A DNA stretch of 64,000 bases from contig JAUIIJ010000012.1 in the NCBI GenBank assembly GCA_030431825.1, positions 39,170 to 103,169 of the forward strand, written 5' to 3'. How positions within the stretch are numbered: position 1 is the stretch's first letter; every line of letters begins with the position of its first letter. Shown in pieces: positions 1-9,119 of the stretch. Origin of the DNA: Alphaproteobacteria bacterium (GTDB lineage: Bacteria > Pseudomonadota > Alphaproteobacteria > Rhodobacterales > Rhodobacteraceae). The position numbers and the translations under genes are program-made. The notes under the pieces were generated by a model. The model worked only from the letters and a program-made list of their open reading frames with translations. It was not told the DNA's origin and did not search any database.

Positions 1-2
1 TC

Positions 3-383
3 CTGATCGAGGAAATGGTCGCCGACGGGGTGGCCGAACTGCTGGTCGGTGTGCTGCGCGACGAAGCACATGGCTATGTGCTGACGCTTGGTGCCGGCGG
101 CATTTTGACCGAAGTGCTGCGCGATACGGTATCCCTTTTGCTACCGGTTACCGAGGCTCAGGTCGAACAGGCGCTTGGCAGGCTTGCCATCGCCCCGTTG
201 CTGGCCGGGTATCGCGGCAAGCCCGCCGCCGACATGCGGGCGATCCTGCATGCGGTGATGGCGGTGCAGGACTATGTGGTTGCCAACGCGGAGACCGTTG
301 GTGAAGTTGAAATCAACCCGCTGATCTGCACGCCCGACCGGGCGGTTGCGGTGGACGCGCTGATCCGAAAGGCAAAGACATGA
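3..383 (+). CDS. Acyl-CoA synthetase (NDP-forming), C-terminal end, 5' partial
   Basis: The frame is open from the window edge and 126 residues are visible. They look like the distal ATP-grasp part of NDP-forming acyl-CoA synthetases (acetate-CoA ligase, pimeloyl-CoA synthetase-like). Two hallmarks are visible: a glycine-rich TLGAGGILTE stretch and a late EVEINPL motif, which in ATP-grasp enzymes lies at the nucleotide/metal site. The stop overlaps the start of the next gene in ATGA (380-383), so the two are translationally coupled. This suggests one pathway that activates a carboxylic acid and then acts on the CoA thioester. The substrate cannot be read from this fragment. Confidence 0.8.
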   Translation: MIEEMVADGVAELLVGVLRDEAHGYVLTLGAGGILTEVLRDTVSLLLPVTEAQVEQALGRLAIAPLLAGYRGKPAADMRAILHAVMAVQDYVVANAETVGEVEINPLICTPDRAVAVDALIRKAKT

Positions 384-1165
384 CGACATCCCCGATTTCA
401 ACCGCGCGCGAGGGCGCCGTGCTGATCGTGACGCTGAACCGGCCCAAGGCAAACGCCATCGACCTTGTGACCAGCCGGGTCATGGGCGAGGTTTTCCGTG
501 ACTACCGGGACGATCCCGACCTGCGGGTCGCCGTCCTGACCGCCACGGGCGACAAGTTCTTCTGCCCTGGCTGGGATCTCAAGGCCGCCGCAGACGGGGA
601 TGCGGTTGATGGCGACTATGGTGTTGGCGGGTTCGGCGGCCTGCAGGAACTGCGCGGCATGAACAAGCCGGTGATCGCGGCCGTCAACGGCATCGCCTGC
701 GGCGGCGGGCTCGAACTGGCGCTGAGTGCCGACATGATCCTGGCGGCGGATCACGCCACCTTTGCCCTGCCGGAGATACGGTCGGGCACCGTCGCCGATG
801 CGGCGAGTGTCAAGTTGCCCAAGCGCATCCCCTATCACATCGCGATGGAACTGCTGCTGACCGGGCGCTGGTTTGATGCCCAGGAGGCGCATCGCTGGGG
901 GCTGGTCAACGAGGTCCTGCCGGCGGACGCGCTGATGGGGCGGGCGATGGAACTGGCGCGGCTGATCGCGAGCGGCCCACCGCTGGTCTATGCGGCGATC
1001 AAGGAAATCGTGCGCGACGCCGAAGACTCCAAGTTCCAGGACGCAATGAACCGGATCACCCAGCGTCAGTTGCAGAGTGTCGACATTCTCTATTCATCCG
1101 AGGATCAGCTTGAGGGCGCACGCGCCTTTGCGGAAAAGCGGGATCCGGTCTGGAAAGGTCGATAG
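380..1165 (+). CDS. Enoyl-CoA hydratase/isomerase family protein, carnitinyl-CoA dehydratase-like
   Basis: A 261-residue crotonase, the normal length for the family. The CoA-binding/oxyanion segment is visible around residues 100-118 (NGIACGGGLELALSAD). The PEIRSGTVADAA...LPKRIP stretch at about 130-150 resembles carnitinyl-CoA dehydratases more than fatty-acid beta-oxidation hydratases. The start overlaps the upstream acyl-CoA synthetase stop by 4 bases, so the pair probably activates and dehydrates a short or betaine-like acid. Carnitine/crotonobetaine use is one option. Other CoA-linked substrates are equally possible, because crotonase specificity is hard to read from sequence. Confidence 0.85.
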   Translation: MTTSPISTAREGAVLIVTLNRPKANAIDLVTSRVMGEVFRDYRDDPDLRVAVLTATGDKFFCPGWDLKAAADGDAVDGDYGVGGFGGLQELRGMNKPVIAAVNGIACGGGLELALSADMILAADHATFALPEIRSGTVADAASVKLPKRIPYHIAMELLLTGRWFDAQEAHRWGLVNEVLPADALMGRAMELARLIASGPPLVYAAIKEIVRDAEDSKFQDAMNRITQRQLQSVDILYSSEDQLEGARAFAEKRDPVWKGR

Positions 1166-1174
1166 GCGGGGCGC

Positions 1175-1807
1175 TCAACGTTTGCTGAATACCGCGATCA
1201 GTGCGATGTCATCGCGGTGTTCGCCGGTGGCGAGATCGCCGTAAATCCGTGTCTCCTTCAGCGAAAGCGCCTGAATCCGCGTTTCCGCGAGCTCTGCGAG
1301 CTTTGCCGCGAAACCGGCGGAGTCATAGTGCTTCGCATTGATGGACAGCGCAAATTGCGCACCATGCCGCGCCACCGGCAACAAAGCGTCGATTGCATCG
1401 GGCCCCACATGTCCGGTGGTGAACGTACCGGAGGACACGATGCCGGAATAGCTCTCGTGCGGAACCGGAATGCCAAGGTTCAGATCGGCCTCGATGGCAT
1501 CGCGGTAGATGTCCTTGCGCATTGCCTGATCGAGCATCTCGGCGCTGATGTCGGTTGCGTCGATCGGTCCGACACCGAGATCGCCCAGCACTGCGCCGCA
1601 CAGGCCGGTGCCCGCCCCCACATCGAGAACCGGCCCCTGCCCGCCAGCCGCGACAAAGGCGCGCGCCGTGTGCACGTGCAACTGATAATCCTCGCGCGCG
1701 GCAAAGGACTGATCGTAGTCACCGGCCCATTCCGCGTAGAGACGCCGGGAGTCCTGCGGCGTGTTCAGCGCATAGGCTGATTTCAGATCGGGTGCATCAT
1801 CGCTCAT
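1175..1807 (-). CDS. Class I SAM-dependent methyltransferase
   Basis: About 210 residues when started at the ATG at 1807 (N-terminus MSDDAPDLKSAY). The frame stays open upstream to 1924, but that extension would run into the oppositely transcribed gene starting at 1895, so I prefer the shorter form; its ribosome binding site is weak. Motif I of Rossmann-type methyltransferases is clear (VLDVGAGTGLCG, about residue 65), followed by an acidic post-I region (IDATDISAEMLDQA). N-terminal YAEWAGDYDQSF is typical of small methyltransferases acting on metabolites. The substrate is unknown. It is divergent from the SDR gene, with an 87-bp gap that must hold both promoters. Confidence 0.75.
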   Translation of the reverse strand: MSDDAPDLKSAYALNTPQDSRRLYAEWAGDYDQSFAAREDYQLHVHTARAFVAAGGQGPVLDVGAGTGLCGAVLGDLGVGPIDATDISAEMLDQAMRKDIYRDAIEADLNLGIPVPHESYSGIVSSGTFTTGHVGPDAIDALLPVARHGAQFALSINAKHYDSAGFAAKLAELAETRIQALSLKETRIYGDLATGEHRDDIALIAVFSKR

Positions 1808-1894
1808 CAGCCCATCAAAGGCACAACCGGGATTCGAATCAAGTGCGTCGTTGAGGCACTTGCATCTGATCATGCCGCGTATCATCAAGGAACG

Positions 1895-2737
1895 ATGACC
1901 GGTACACTTCTCTCCATGGGCCACGGCTATACCGCGCGGGCCTTGTCAAATCGGGTGGCGCCTGCGGGCTGGCGCGTCATCGGCACAACCCGTGACCGGG
2001 ACCAGCTTGAGAACATTCGGCAATCGGGCGCCGAACCGGTGCTCTGGCCAGGTGATGTTCCGCCATTGGACGGGGTGACACATCTGCTGATCTCAACGGC
2101 GCCGACCGACGAGGGGGATCCGGTATTGCACGCGCTCGGACAGGAGATCGCCGGGCGCGCCCGCCAGTTTCAGTGGGTCGGCTACCTGTCGACCACGGCG
2201 GTCTATGGCGATCATCAGGGGGCATGGGTAGACGAGACGACGCCCGCGACCCCGGCGTCCAGACGCGGACGGCTGAGGGTTCAGGCAGAAGAGCAATGGG
2301 CCGCGATACCCGACCTGCCCCTGCATATCTTTCGCCTCGCGGGCATTTACGGCCCCGGACGCGGTCCGTTCTCGAAACTGAAACGCGGCGGTCTGCGCCG
2401 GATCATAAAACCCGGTCAGGTGTTTTCACGCATTCACGTCGACGATATCGCCACGGTGCTCGCGGCCTCGATGAACCGCCCCGATCCCGGCGCGATCTAT
2501 AACGTCTGCGACGACGAACCGGTGCCACCGCAGGATGTCATCGCCTATGCGGCGGAACTCCAGGGCTTGCCGCTGCCCCCGGCGGTGCCCTTCGAAGAGG
2601 CCGACCTGAGCCCGATGGCGCGCAGTTTCTACAGCGAGAACAAGCGGGTGCGCAACGACAGGATCAAGCGGGACCTCGGCATCACGCTGCGCTACCCCGA
2701 CTATCGCTCGGGTCTGACCGCCCTGCACGGCACCTGA
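1895..2737 (+). CDS. SDR family NAD-dependent epimerase/dehydratase-like protein (YeeZ type)
   Basis: A 280-residue protein with an atypical N-terminal nucleotide-binding loop (SMGHGYTARAL, residues 7-17) of the kind seen in the YeeZ/extended-SDR-like family, followed by a TTAVYG segment containing the SDR active-site tyrosine (about residue 108). Start ATG 1895 has AAGGA eight bases upstream. The gene runs toward dxs and their stop codons abut (2737/2738), so a bidirectional terminator would have to lie inside coding sequence. The reaction is unknown; the family is annotated as oxidoreductase or epimerase without a firm substrate. Confidence 0.75.
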   Translation: MTGTLLSMGHGYTARALSNRVAPAGWRVIGTTRDRDQLENIRQSGAEPVLWPGDVPPLDGVTHLLISTAPTDEGDPVLHALGQEIAGRARQFQWVGYLSTTAVYGDHQGAWVDETTPATPASRRGRLRVQAEEQWAAIPDLPLHIFRLAGIYGPGRGPFSKLKRGGLRRIIKPGQVFSRIHVDDIATVLAASMNRPDPGAIYNVCDDEPVPPQDVIAYAAELQGLPLPPAVPFEEADLSPMARSFYSENKRVRNDRIKRDLGITLRYPDYRSGLTALHGT

Positions 2738-4666
2738 TCAGGCGCGCTGTTCGCCAATGGTGGCCACGCCCAGCACTTCAAGAACCTTGGCCTCGATCTG
2801 ATTGGCACCCATACCGGCGACCCTGTACATGTCCGCGGGACTGGCCTGGTCGATGAACGTGTCGGGCAGGACCATCGAGCGGAACTTCAGCCCGTCGTCG
2901 AACACCGCTTCATCGGCAAGCAACTGCGCCACGTGGCTGCCAAAGCCGCCCACGGCCCCCTCTTCGATGGTGATCAGCGCCTCGTGATCCTGTGCCAGCG
3001 ACAGGATCAAGTCCCGGTCCAGCGGCTTGGCAAAGCGGGCGTCGGCAACGGTTGGCCGAATACCCTTTGACGCCAGTGCCTCGGCGGCCTGTTGCACCTC
3101 GGCCAGACGCGCCCCGAAGGACAGGATCGCAACGCGTTTGCCCCGCTGGATCACGCGCCCCTTGCCGATCTCGAGCGGCTTTCCCTGCTCGGGCAATTCC
3201 ACGCCCACGCCCTCTCCGCGTGGGAACCGAAACGCGATGGGTCCGTCGTCATGGGCGACCGCAGTCGCCACCATATGTTTCAATTCGGCCTCATCCGCCG
3301 CCGCCATCACCGTGAAGCCCGGCAGGTTCGCCAGAAACGCGGTATCGAAACTGCCCGCGTGGGTCGCACCATCGGCACCGACGAGCCCGGCCCTGTCGAT
3401 TGCAAAGCGCACCGGCAGGCGTTGAATCGCCACGTCATGCACGACCTGATCGTACCCACGTTGCAGGAAGGTCGAATAGATCGCGCAGAACGGTTTCATC
3501 CCGCCCGCCGCAAGTGCCGCCGAAAAGGTGACGGCGTGCTGCTCGGCGATCCCGACGTCGAAACAGCGACTGGGAAAGCGCTCGGCGAACAGGTTCAGAC
3601 CGGTTCCATCCGGCATGGCGGCGGTCACGGCGACGATCTTGTCATCCGCCTTGGCCATCTCGGTCAGGGTCTTGCCGAAGACGCTGGTATAGCTGGGCGC
3701 GTTCGACGGCGCCTTTTTCTGCTCGCCGGTCACCACGTCGAACTTGGCGGTGGCGTGCCCCTTGTCCTGGGCCTGTTCGGCGGGCGCATAGCCCTTTCCC
3801 TTGCGGGTCAGCACATGGATCAGAATCGGTCCCCGCGCCCGAGCCTTGACCGTGCGCAGCACCGGCAGAAGCTGGTCCATGTCATGTCCATCAATCGGCC
3901 CGACATAGGAAAACCCGAGCTGTTCGAAGAGCGTGCCGCCGACTGCCATGCCTTTCAGAACATCCTTGGCCCTCTTGGCCCCTTCGCGGAACGGCTCCGG
4001 CAAGAGCGACACCGCGCCCTTGGCCGCGGCCTTGAGCTCCTGAAAGGGCTCTTCCGCGTAAAGCCGCGACAGATACGAGGACAAGGCCCCGACCGGCGGT
4101 GCAATGCTCATCTCGTTGTCATTCAGGATGACGATCAGCCGCTTATTCAGGTGGCCCGCATTGTTCATCGCCTCAAAGGCCATGCCCGCGCTCATCGCGC
4201 CGTCGCCGATCACCGCAATGGCGTCGCCCAGACCTTCGGGCGTGACACCGCCGAGGTCGCGCGCAACGGCAAACCCGAGTGCGGCGCTGATTGAGGTGCT
4301 GGAATGTGCGGCCCCGAACGGATCATAGGGTGACTCGCTGCGCTTGGTGAACCCGCTCAGCCCGTCCTTCATCCGCAGGGTGCGGATTCGGTCGCGCCGC
4401 TCGGTCAGGATCTTGTGCGGGTAACACTGGTGCCCCACGTCCCAGATGATCTTGTCGCGCGGCGTGTCGAACACCGCGTGCAGCGCCACGGTCAGTTCGA
4501 CAACCCCGAGTCCCGCGCCAAGGTGCCCGCCAGTCACGGAAACCGCCGAAATCGTCTCGGCACGCAATTCGTCGGCGATCTGGCGCAATTCCGCATCGCT
4601 GAAATGCTTCAGCTCTGCCGGACGGGTCACGCCGTCCAGCAAGGGCGTATTTGGTCGGTCTGCCAT
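2738..4666 (-). CDS. dxs: 1-deoxy-D-xylulose-5-phosphate synthase
   Basis: 642 residues, the standard length. It condenses pyruvate and glyceraldehyde 3-phosphate to DXP with ThDP as cofactor, the first step of the MEP isoprenoid pathway and a branch point to thiamine thiazole. The ThDP motif is visible ([18 protein letters not shown], about 155-172), along with the transketolase-like pyrimidine domain with an RAGLVGADG segment. ATG 4666 was chosen because AGGGAGG lies just upstream and [13 protein letters not shown] is a typical Dxs N-terminus. It is last in the minus-strand block after ispA, which makes the prenyl diphosphate downstream of it. Its cofactor links it to the two thiamine loci in this window. 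Confidence 0.97.
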   Translation of the reverse strand: MADRPNTPLLDGVTRPAELKHFSDAELRQIADELRAETISAVSVTGGHLGAGLGVVELTVALHAVFDTPRDKIIWDVGHQCYPHKILTERRDRIRTLRMKDGLSGFTKRSESPYDPFGAAHSSTSISAALGFAVARDLGGVTPEGLGDAIAVIGDGAMSAGMAFEAMNNAGHLNKRLIVILNDNEMSIAPPVGALSSYLSRLYAEEPFQELKAAAKGAVSLLPEPFREGAKRAKDVLKGMAVGGTLFEQLGFSYVGPIDGHDMDQLLPVLRTVKARARGPILIHVLTRKGKGYAPAEQAQDKGHATAKFDVVTGEQKKAPSNAPSYTSVFGKTLTEMAKADDKIVAVTAAMPDGTGLNLFAERFPSRCFDVGIAEQHAVTFSAALAAGGMKPFCAIYSTFLQRGYDQVVHDVAIQRLPVRFAIDRAGLVGADGATHAGSFDTAFLANLPGFTVMAAADEAELKHMVATAVAHDDGPIAFRFPRGEGVGVELPEQGKPLEIGKGRVIQRGKRVAILSFGARLAEVQQAAEALASKGIRPTVADARFAKPLDRDLILSLAQDHEALITIEEGAVGGFGSHVAQLLADEAVFDDGLKFRSMVLPDTFIDQASPADMYRVAGMGANQIEAKVLEVLGVATIGEQRA

Positions 4667-4689
4667 TTCCGCCTCCCTGCGGGGCTGTT

Positions 4690-5556
4690 TCAACTCTCGC
4701 GCGCAATAACGAAACGGGCGGCTGCGCGCAATGTTTCGGCCTCGCTTCCATAAGGATCCAGCGCCGCACTGGCCTGCTCGATCAGGTCCGAGGCGCGCGC
4801 CCGGGCGCCGTCCAGCCCCAGCAGCGACACAAAGGTCGCCTTGTTGGCCTCTGCGTCCTTCTGCAGGCGCTTGCCTGCTTTCTCGGCATCGCCCTCGACA
4901 TCAAGGATGTCATCGGCGATCTGGAATGCAAGTCCGAGCGCACCGGCATATTGCCGCAAGGGTTCGGGATCGGACCCGGCCAACCGTGCGCCGGCACAGG
5001 CCGACCATTCGATGAGTGCCCCGGTCTTGCCGGCCTGCAACATGGTGATCTGATCAAGGGTCAGCGCGTCGCTTGCCGCTTCCGCCGCCATATCGAGCGC
5101 CTGCCCCAGAACCATGCCCCGCGCACCGCTCGCCCGCGCCAACGACAGTGCCAGCTCCGCGCGTATCTCCGCCGATCCGCTCTCGGGGCGGCTCACCAGT
5201 TCGAATGCAAGGCTTTGCAGCGCATCCCCGGCGAGCACAGCCACCGCTTCGTCCCATTTGACATGCACTGTCGGGCGGCCGCGGCGCAGATCGTCATCAT
5301 CCATGCAGGGCAGGTCGTCGTGCACCAGCGAATAGGCATGCAACGCCTCGATCGCCGTCGCCGACCAGATCGCCCGCTCCGGTGCAATGCCATGAAGACG
5401 CGCGGATTCCAGCACGAGAAACCCGCGCAGTCGCTTGCCGCCCCGGGTCGCATAGGCCATAGCCTGCACCACGGGCACCTGGTCCAGATCACGCAGAACT
5501 TGATCAAAATGGCGCTGGATCCGCTCGGCGACCCGCGCCAGTCGCTCCGGAAACAT
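4690..5556 (-). CDS. ispA: Polyprenyl (farnesyl) diphosphate synthase
   Basis: 288 residues, an all-alpha short-chain trans-prenyl transferase. The first aspartate-rich motif is [16 protein letters not shown] (residues 86-101, DDxxxxD type) and the second is QIADDILD (about 222-229). Both bind Mg-diphosphate. Two extra residues in the first motif match bacterial FPP synthases. The KRLRGF segment near residue 42 is the conserved isopentenyl diphosphate-binding region. The product is most likely farnesyl diphosphate for quinone tails and undecaprenyl carrier. The start abuts the xseB stop (5556/5557) and dxs follows, a common alphaproteobacterial order. Confidence 0.94.
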   Translation of the reverse strand: MFPERLARVAERIQRHFDQVLRDLDQVPVVQAMAYATRGGKRLRGFLVLESARLHGIAPERAIWSATAIEALHAYSLVHDDLPCMDDDDLRRGRPTVHVKWDEAVAVLAGDALQSLAFELVSRPESGSAEIRAELALSLARASGARGMVLGQALDMAAEAASDALTLDQITMLQAGKTGALIEWSACAGARLAGSDPEPLRQYAGALGLAFQIADDILDVEGDAEKAGKRLQKDAEANKATFVSLLGLDGARARASDLIEQASAALDPYGSEAETLRAAARFVIARES

Positions 5557-5799
5557 CTATTGCGCGTCGACCGGGGTCGTTCCGGTGGGGTTGCCATCGC
5601 TGTCAAGCTTGATCGCGGCGACCTTTTCCTCGGCCCGCTTGAGCTCTTCCTCGCACCGCTTCTTGAGCTGCGCCCCCCGCTCGTAGAGCGAGATCGAATC
5701 GTCCAGCGGCACGTCCCCGTGCTCCAGACGGTCGACCACCGACTCGAGTTCCTTCATCGCCTGCTCAAAGCTCATTTCTGCAACGGGGGTATCGGTCAT
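5557..5799 (-). CDS. xseB: Exodeoxyribonuclease VII small subunit
   Basis: 80 residues with the XseB signature: SFEQAMKELESVVDRLEHGDVPLDDSISLYERGAQLKKRCEEEL spans residues 9-52 as one helical hairpin (only described here by its key parts SFEQAM, LESVV, LDDSISLYERG). It partners with XseA, which is not in this window, to degrade single-stranded DNA into acid-soluble oligonucleotides. The start overlaps the stop of the HDAC-like gene by 4 bases, and the stop abuts the ispA start. It is therefore part of a translationally coupled four-gene block. Co-transcription with isoprenoid genes is widely conserved and does not imply a shared function. Confidence 0.93.
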   Translation of the reverse strand: MTDTPVAEMSFEQAMKELESVVDRLEHGDVPLDDSISLYERGAQLKKRCEEELKRAEEKVAAIKLDSDGNPTGTTPVDAQ

Positions 5800-6722
5800 T
5801 TTGCGGCCTTCATCAGTTCCTGTACATGCGCCAGCACCGACGCGGACAGCGCGTGCAAATCATATCCGCCCTCCAGTGTCGAGACCACCCGCCCCCCGCA
5901 CAGCTCATCCGCCAGCCTGCACAGTTCGGCGGTCAGCCAGACGAAATCCCCGGTCTGCCATTCGAGATTGGCCAGCGGGTCATCCGCATGGGCGTCGAAC
6001 CCCGCCGAGATGATGATCAGTTCCGGTTTGAAATCTCGCAGCCGCGGGAACGCCTTGTCCTTGTATTCGCGCCGCATGTGCGCCCCGTCGGACCCCGGGG
6101 GCAGCGGAATGTTCAGGATCGTGTCATACGCCCCGGTTTCATCAGCCCGACCGGTGCCGGGAAACAACGGGATTTGCTGGCTGGTGATCAGCAATGCGCG
6201 CCTTTCGTCCCACAGCAAATCCTGCGTGCCATTGCCGTGATGCACGTCGAAATCCACCACCGCGACCCGCTCAAGCCCGTGATGATCCAGCGCATGCTTT
6301 GCTGCCAGCGCCGCGTTCCCGAACAGGCAGAAACCCATCGGTGTTTCGGTCTCGGCGTGATGTCCGGGTGGACGAACGGCGGCGAAGGCGTTCGGAGCCT
6401 CACCGCCCAGCACCATGTCCACCGCGCGCACCGCCGCACCCGCCCCGCGATAGGCGGCATTCAGCGTGCCCGGCGACATCCACGTGTCACCATCGAGCGC
6501 CACCTGACCTTCGGCGGGAAGCGCGCGGCGCAATCCTTCGAGATACCCGGCGGGGTGAATGCGCAGGATGTCGTCATCCGCAGCCATCGGTGCCGTCACG
6601 CGGTTCAGGTCCAGCGGTTCGAGCGTGTGCAGAACATGCTCCAGACGCGCGACCCGCTCGGGATGCCCGTCGGGCGTGACATGCGTCAGGCAGTCGGCAT
6701 GGGTGAGCATTGCTGTTTTCAT
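5796..6722 (-). CDS. Histone deacetylase family protein (acetoin utilization/polyamine deacetylase-like)
   Basis: 308 residues of the class II HDAC/AcuC/AphA superfamily, a Zn-dependent amidohydrolase fold. Visible active-site elements are RPPGHHAE (tandem histidines, about 129-136), the zinc-binding DFDVHHGNGT segment (about 164-173), ISAGFDAH (second zinc Asp region, about 246-253) and LEGGYD near the C-terminus (substrate-proximal Tyr). The catalytic set looks complete. Bacterial members deacetylate polyamines, acetoin-pathway proteins or small acyl amides; the substrate here is unknown. It is the first gene of the minus-strand block with xseB, ispA and dxs. GGGAGGGGATC precedes the ATG at 6722. 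Confidence 0.85.
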   Translation of the reverse strand: MKTAMLTHADCLTHVTPDGHPERVARLEHVLHTLEPLDLNRVTAPMAADDDILRIHPAGYLEGLRRALPAEGQVALDGDTWMSPGTLNAAYRGAGAAVRAVDMVLGGEAPNAFAAVRPPGHHAETETPMGFCLFGNAALAAKHALDHHGLERVAVVDFDVHHGNGTQDLLWDERRALLITSQQIPLFPGTGRADETGAYDTILNIPLPPGSDGAHMRREYKDKAFPRLRDFKPELIIISAGFDAHADDPLANLEWQTGDFVWLTAELCRLADELCGGRVVSTLEGGYDLHALSASVLAHVQELMKAAK

Positions 6723-6770
6723 CGCTGTGATCCCCTCCCTCGGTCTCGTTCGCTTTGACAGCCGCGCCGG

Positions 6771-7472
6771 TCAGTCGGGCGCAAGCATGTACCCCGCGCC
6801 GCGCACCGTCTGCAGATAGCGCGGCTGCTTCGGGTCGGTTTCGATCTTGCGGCGCAGTCGGGTAATCTGCACATCGACCGCGCGTTCCTGCGCCTGCCCC
6901 CTGTCGCGGCCAAGATCCTCGACCAGCTTGTTGCGGCTGACCGGCTCGCCCGGGCTGGCCGAGAATATCTTCATCAGCTGGCTTTCCGTCGCGGTGAGCC
7001 TGACGAGATCGTCCCCCTGCCACATCTCGCCACGCTCGATATCATAGCGGATCGGTCCCAGATGCAGGATTTTGGGCACCGTATCGCCTGCCGGCGTTTC
7101 CGGCATCCGTCGCAGGATGGCGTTGATGCGAAGCAGCAACTCCTTGGGTTCGAACGGTTTCGCAAGATAGTCGTCGGCACCTGCCTCAAGCCCGGCAATC
7201 CGGTTCTCGGTCTCGCCCCGTGCAGTCAGCAGCAGGATCGGTGTCGCCAGAGTTTCACGCAGGCTGCGGGTCAGCGTGACGCCGTCCTCACCCGGCATCA
7301 TCACATCCATCACGATCAGATCGAAATCGAGCCCCGACAGGATACGACGCGCATGAGCCGCATCACGCGCCGCCGTCACCAGGAACCCGTTCCTGATCAG
7401 GAACTTGCGCAACAGATCCCGAATCCGCTCGTCATCATCGACGATCAACAGATGTGCATCCAGTTCCGCCAT
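6771..7472 (-). CDS. petR: OmpR/PhoB-family response regulator, PetR-like
   Basis: 233 residues: receiver domain at about 5-120 (acidic pocket DDDER, phospho-acceptor in LIVMDVMMPGEDG near residue 57, Lys in AKPFEP) and a winged-helix DNA-binding domain at about 140-230. It overlaps the MarR gene stop by one base, so the two form an operon. From memory, Rhodobacter capsulatus petP-petR encode a MarR-type protein and a response regulator upstream of the cytochrome bc1 genes; the pair here, next to ilvE, fits that arrangement. No cognate sensor kinase lies nearby. The petR symbol rests on context and resemblance, not on a search. Confidence 0.82.
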   Translation of the reverse strand: MAELDAHLLIVDDDERIRDLLRKFLIRNGFLVTAARDAAHARRILSGLDFDLIVMDVMMPGEDGVTLTRSLRETLATPILLLTARGETENRIAGLEAGADDYLAKPFEPKELLLRINAILRRMPETPAGDTVPKILHLGPIRYDIERGEMWQGDDLVRLTATESQLMKIFSASPGEPVSRNKLVEDLGRDRGQAQERAVDVQITRLRRKIETDPKQPRYLQTVRGAGYMLAPD

Positions 7473-7981
7473 CAGGCTCCATCCCTCAACTTGATATATG
7501 CGCGGCGCATGTCGGCATCCATCATCGCCTCGAGCACCTGCTTGAATCCCGCCACCGCCTCCGGCCCCGCATCCCGAAAGGCGGCGCGCATCCGGGCCCG
7601 CTGGGCATCGCTCAATTCCTGCTCGAGCTTCAGGCCGCTTTCGGTCAGAAACAGGTGGCGTTCGCGCTTGTCGACGGTGCCGACCCGGCTCTCGACCAGT
7701 CCATCCGAGATCAGCGTCCGCAGCACCCGGTTCAGCGATTGTTTGGTCACCCCGAGTATGGCCAGCAGATTGTTGACCGTCGTTCCCGGCGCGCGGTTGA
7801 TAAAGTGAACGGCCCGATGATGAGCGCGGCCATAGGCCATCTTGCCAAGAATACGGTCAGGGTCGGCCGTGAAACCCCGATAGGCGAAGAACATTGCCTC
7901 GATACCCTGCCTCAGCTGCTCATCCGTCAGGAACAGCAGGCTTTCGCCACCGTAAACCTGCGCTGCACGCCCGTCAGACAT
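7472..7981 (-). CDS. petP: MarR-family transcriptional regulator, PetP-like
   Basis: 169 residues with a MarR winged-helix core at about 55-130: LAILGVTKQSLNRVLRTL is the recognition helix region and ESRVGTVDKRERHLFLT the beta-wing with the conserved DxR. The N-terminus carries an extra 30-residue segment. The stop shares one base with petR. Divergent from ilvE across a 158-bp gap that probably holds both promoters. MarR proteins usually bind such gaps as dimers, so autoregulation is plausible. The PetP assignment follows the neighbourhood with petR and the presence of petABC 12 kb away. Confidence 0.8.
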   Translation of the reverse strand: MSDGRAAQVYGGESLLFLTDEQLRQGIEAMFFAYRGFTADPDRILGKMAYGRAHHRAVHFINRAPGTTVNNLLAILGVTKQSLNRVLRTLISDGLVESRVGTVDKRERHLFLTESGLKLEQELSDAQRARMRAAFRDAGPEAVAGFKQVLEAMMDADMRRAYIKLRDGA

Positions 7982-8024
7982 GATCTGCCTCTCACCCGAT
8001 TTTTGCCAGCATACGTCAGCCTTG

Positions 8025-8053
8025 TTGACATTCCAAGTGCGAAGAGGTATCGA
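8025..8053 (+). promoter_or_regulatory. Candidate sigma-70-type promoter for ilvE
   Basis: TTGACA at 8025-8030 is a perfect -35 match. A weak -10 (TATCGA, 8048-8053) follows after 17 bases, the optimal spacing. Transcription would start near 8060, giving a leader of about 80 bases before the ilvE ATG. The weak -10 keeps confidence modest. Confidence 0.35.
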
Positions 8054-8139
8054 ATCGCGATTTTAGCGTAATATTGTGTCCGATCCGGACATAAACGCGC
8101 AACAAATGAAAAAGCGCTCAATGCACAGGAGGATGCGCA

Positions 8140-9006
8140 ATGTCAGGCTATGATGATCGTGACGGCCAAATCTGGATGGATGGCAAGCTCGTGGACTGGC
8201 GGGGTGCAAACGTACATATTCTGACCCATGCGCTGCATTACGCATCGTCGGTGTTTGAAGGCGAGCGCGCGTATAACGGCAAGATCTTCAAATCACGGGA
8301 ACATTCCGAGCGTCTGATCAAGTCCGGCGAACTGGTCGGTTTCCAAATTCCCTACACGGTCGACGAGATCGAGGCCGCCAAGCAGGACGTTCTGACCGCC
8401 AGCGGTCTCAGGGATGCTTATGTGCGTGCGGTCGCATGGCGCGGCGCCGGTGAAGACATGGGAGTCGCATCGGCACGCAACCCGGTTCGCATGGCCATCG
8501 CCGCATGGGAATGGGGTGCCTATTACGGCGACGCCAAGATGAAGGGGGCCAAGCTCGACATCTCCAAGTGGAAACGCCCGAGCCCGGAAACCATCCCGGT
8601 ACATGCCAAGGCGGCAGGCCTCTACATGATCTGCACGATGTCCAAGCACGAGGCCGAGGCCAAGGGATGCTCGGACGCGCTGTTCATGGATTATCGCGGC
8701 TATGTCGCCGAAGCCACGGGCGCAAACATCTTCTTTGTCAAGGATGGCGAAGTGCACACGCCCAAGGCCGATTGCTTCCTGAACGGCCTGACCCGGCAGA
8801 CGGTGATCGGCATGCTCGAGGATCGTCAGATCAAGGTGCACGAGCGCCACATCATGCCCGAAGAGATGGAAGGCTTCGAGCAATGCTGGCTGACCGGCAC
8901 CGCTGCCGAGGTCACGCCGGTGGGACAGATCGGCGACTATACGTTCGAAGTTGGTGCGCTGACCCGCGAGATCGCACAAGACTACGAAAAGCTGGTCCGC
9001 AACTGA
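8140..9006 (+). CDS. ilvE: Branched-chain amino acid aminotransferase
   Basis: 288 residues, a fold-type IV PLP aminotransferase. It transfers an amino group between glutamate and the keto acids of Leu, Ile and Val. Visible features: HILTHALHYASSVFEGERAY near residue 25-44 (substrate loop), the PLP lysine region at VHAKAAGLYM (about 152-161), and EATGANIFFVKDGEVHTP with LNGLTRQTVI in the PLP phosphate region. AGGAGGATGCGCA places a strong ribosome binding site before ATG 8140. It stands alone on the plus strand, divergent from the petP-like gene. Confidence 0.94.
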   Translation: MSGYDDRDGQIWMDGKLVDWRGANVHILTHALHYASSVFEGERAYNGKIFKSREHSERLIKSGELVGFQIPYTVDEIEAAKQDVLTASGLRDAYVRAVAWRGAGEDMGVASARNPVRMAIAAWEWGAYYGDAKMKGAKLDISKWKRPSPETIPVHAKAAGLYMICTMSKHEAEAKGCSDALFMDYRGYVAEATGANIFFVKDGEVHTPKADCFLNGLTRQTVIGMLEDRQIKVHERHIMPEEMEGFEQCWLTGTAAEVTPVGQIGDYTFEVGALTREIAQDYEKLVRN

Positions 9007-9119
9007 TCCACAGTCGGGTGAATGTCGCGGCGATTGTCGCGAATAATTCATGATACTGCCGACTGACGTTTACACGGCTGCAATCCTATCCGCGCATCTA
9101 GCCAATCAGGATTGCAGCC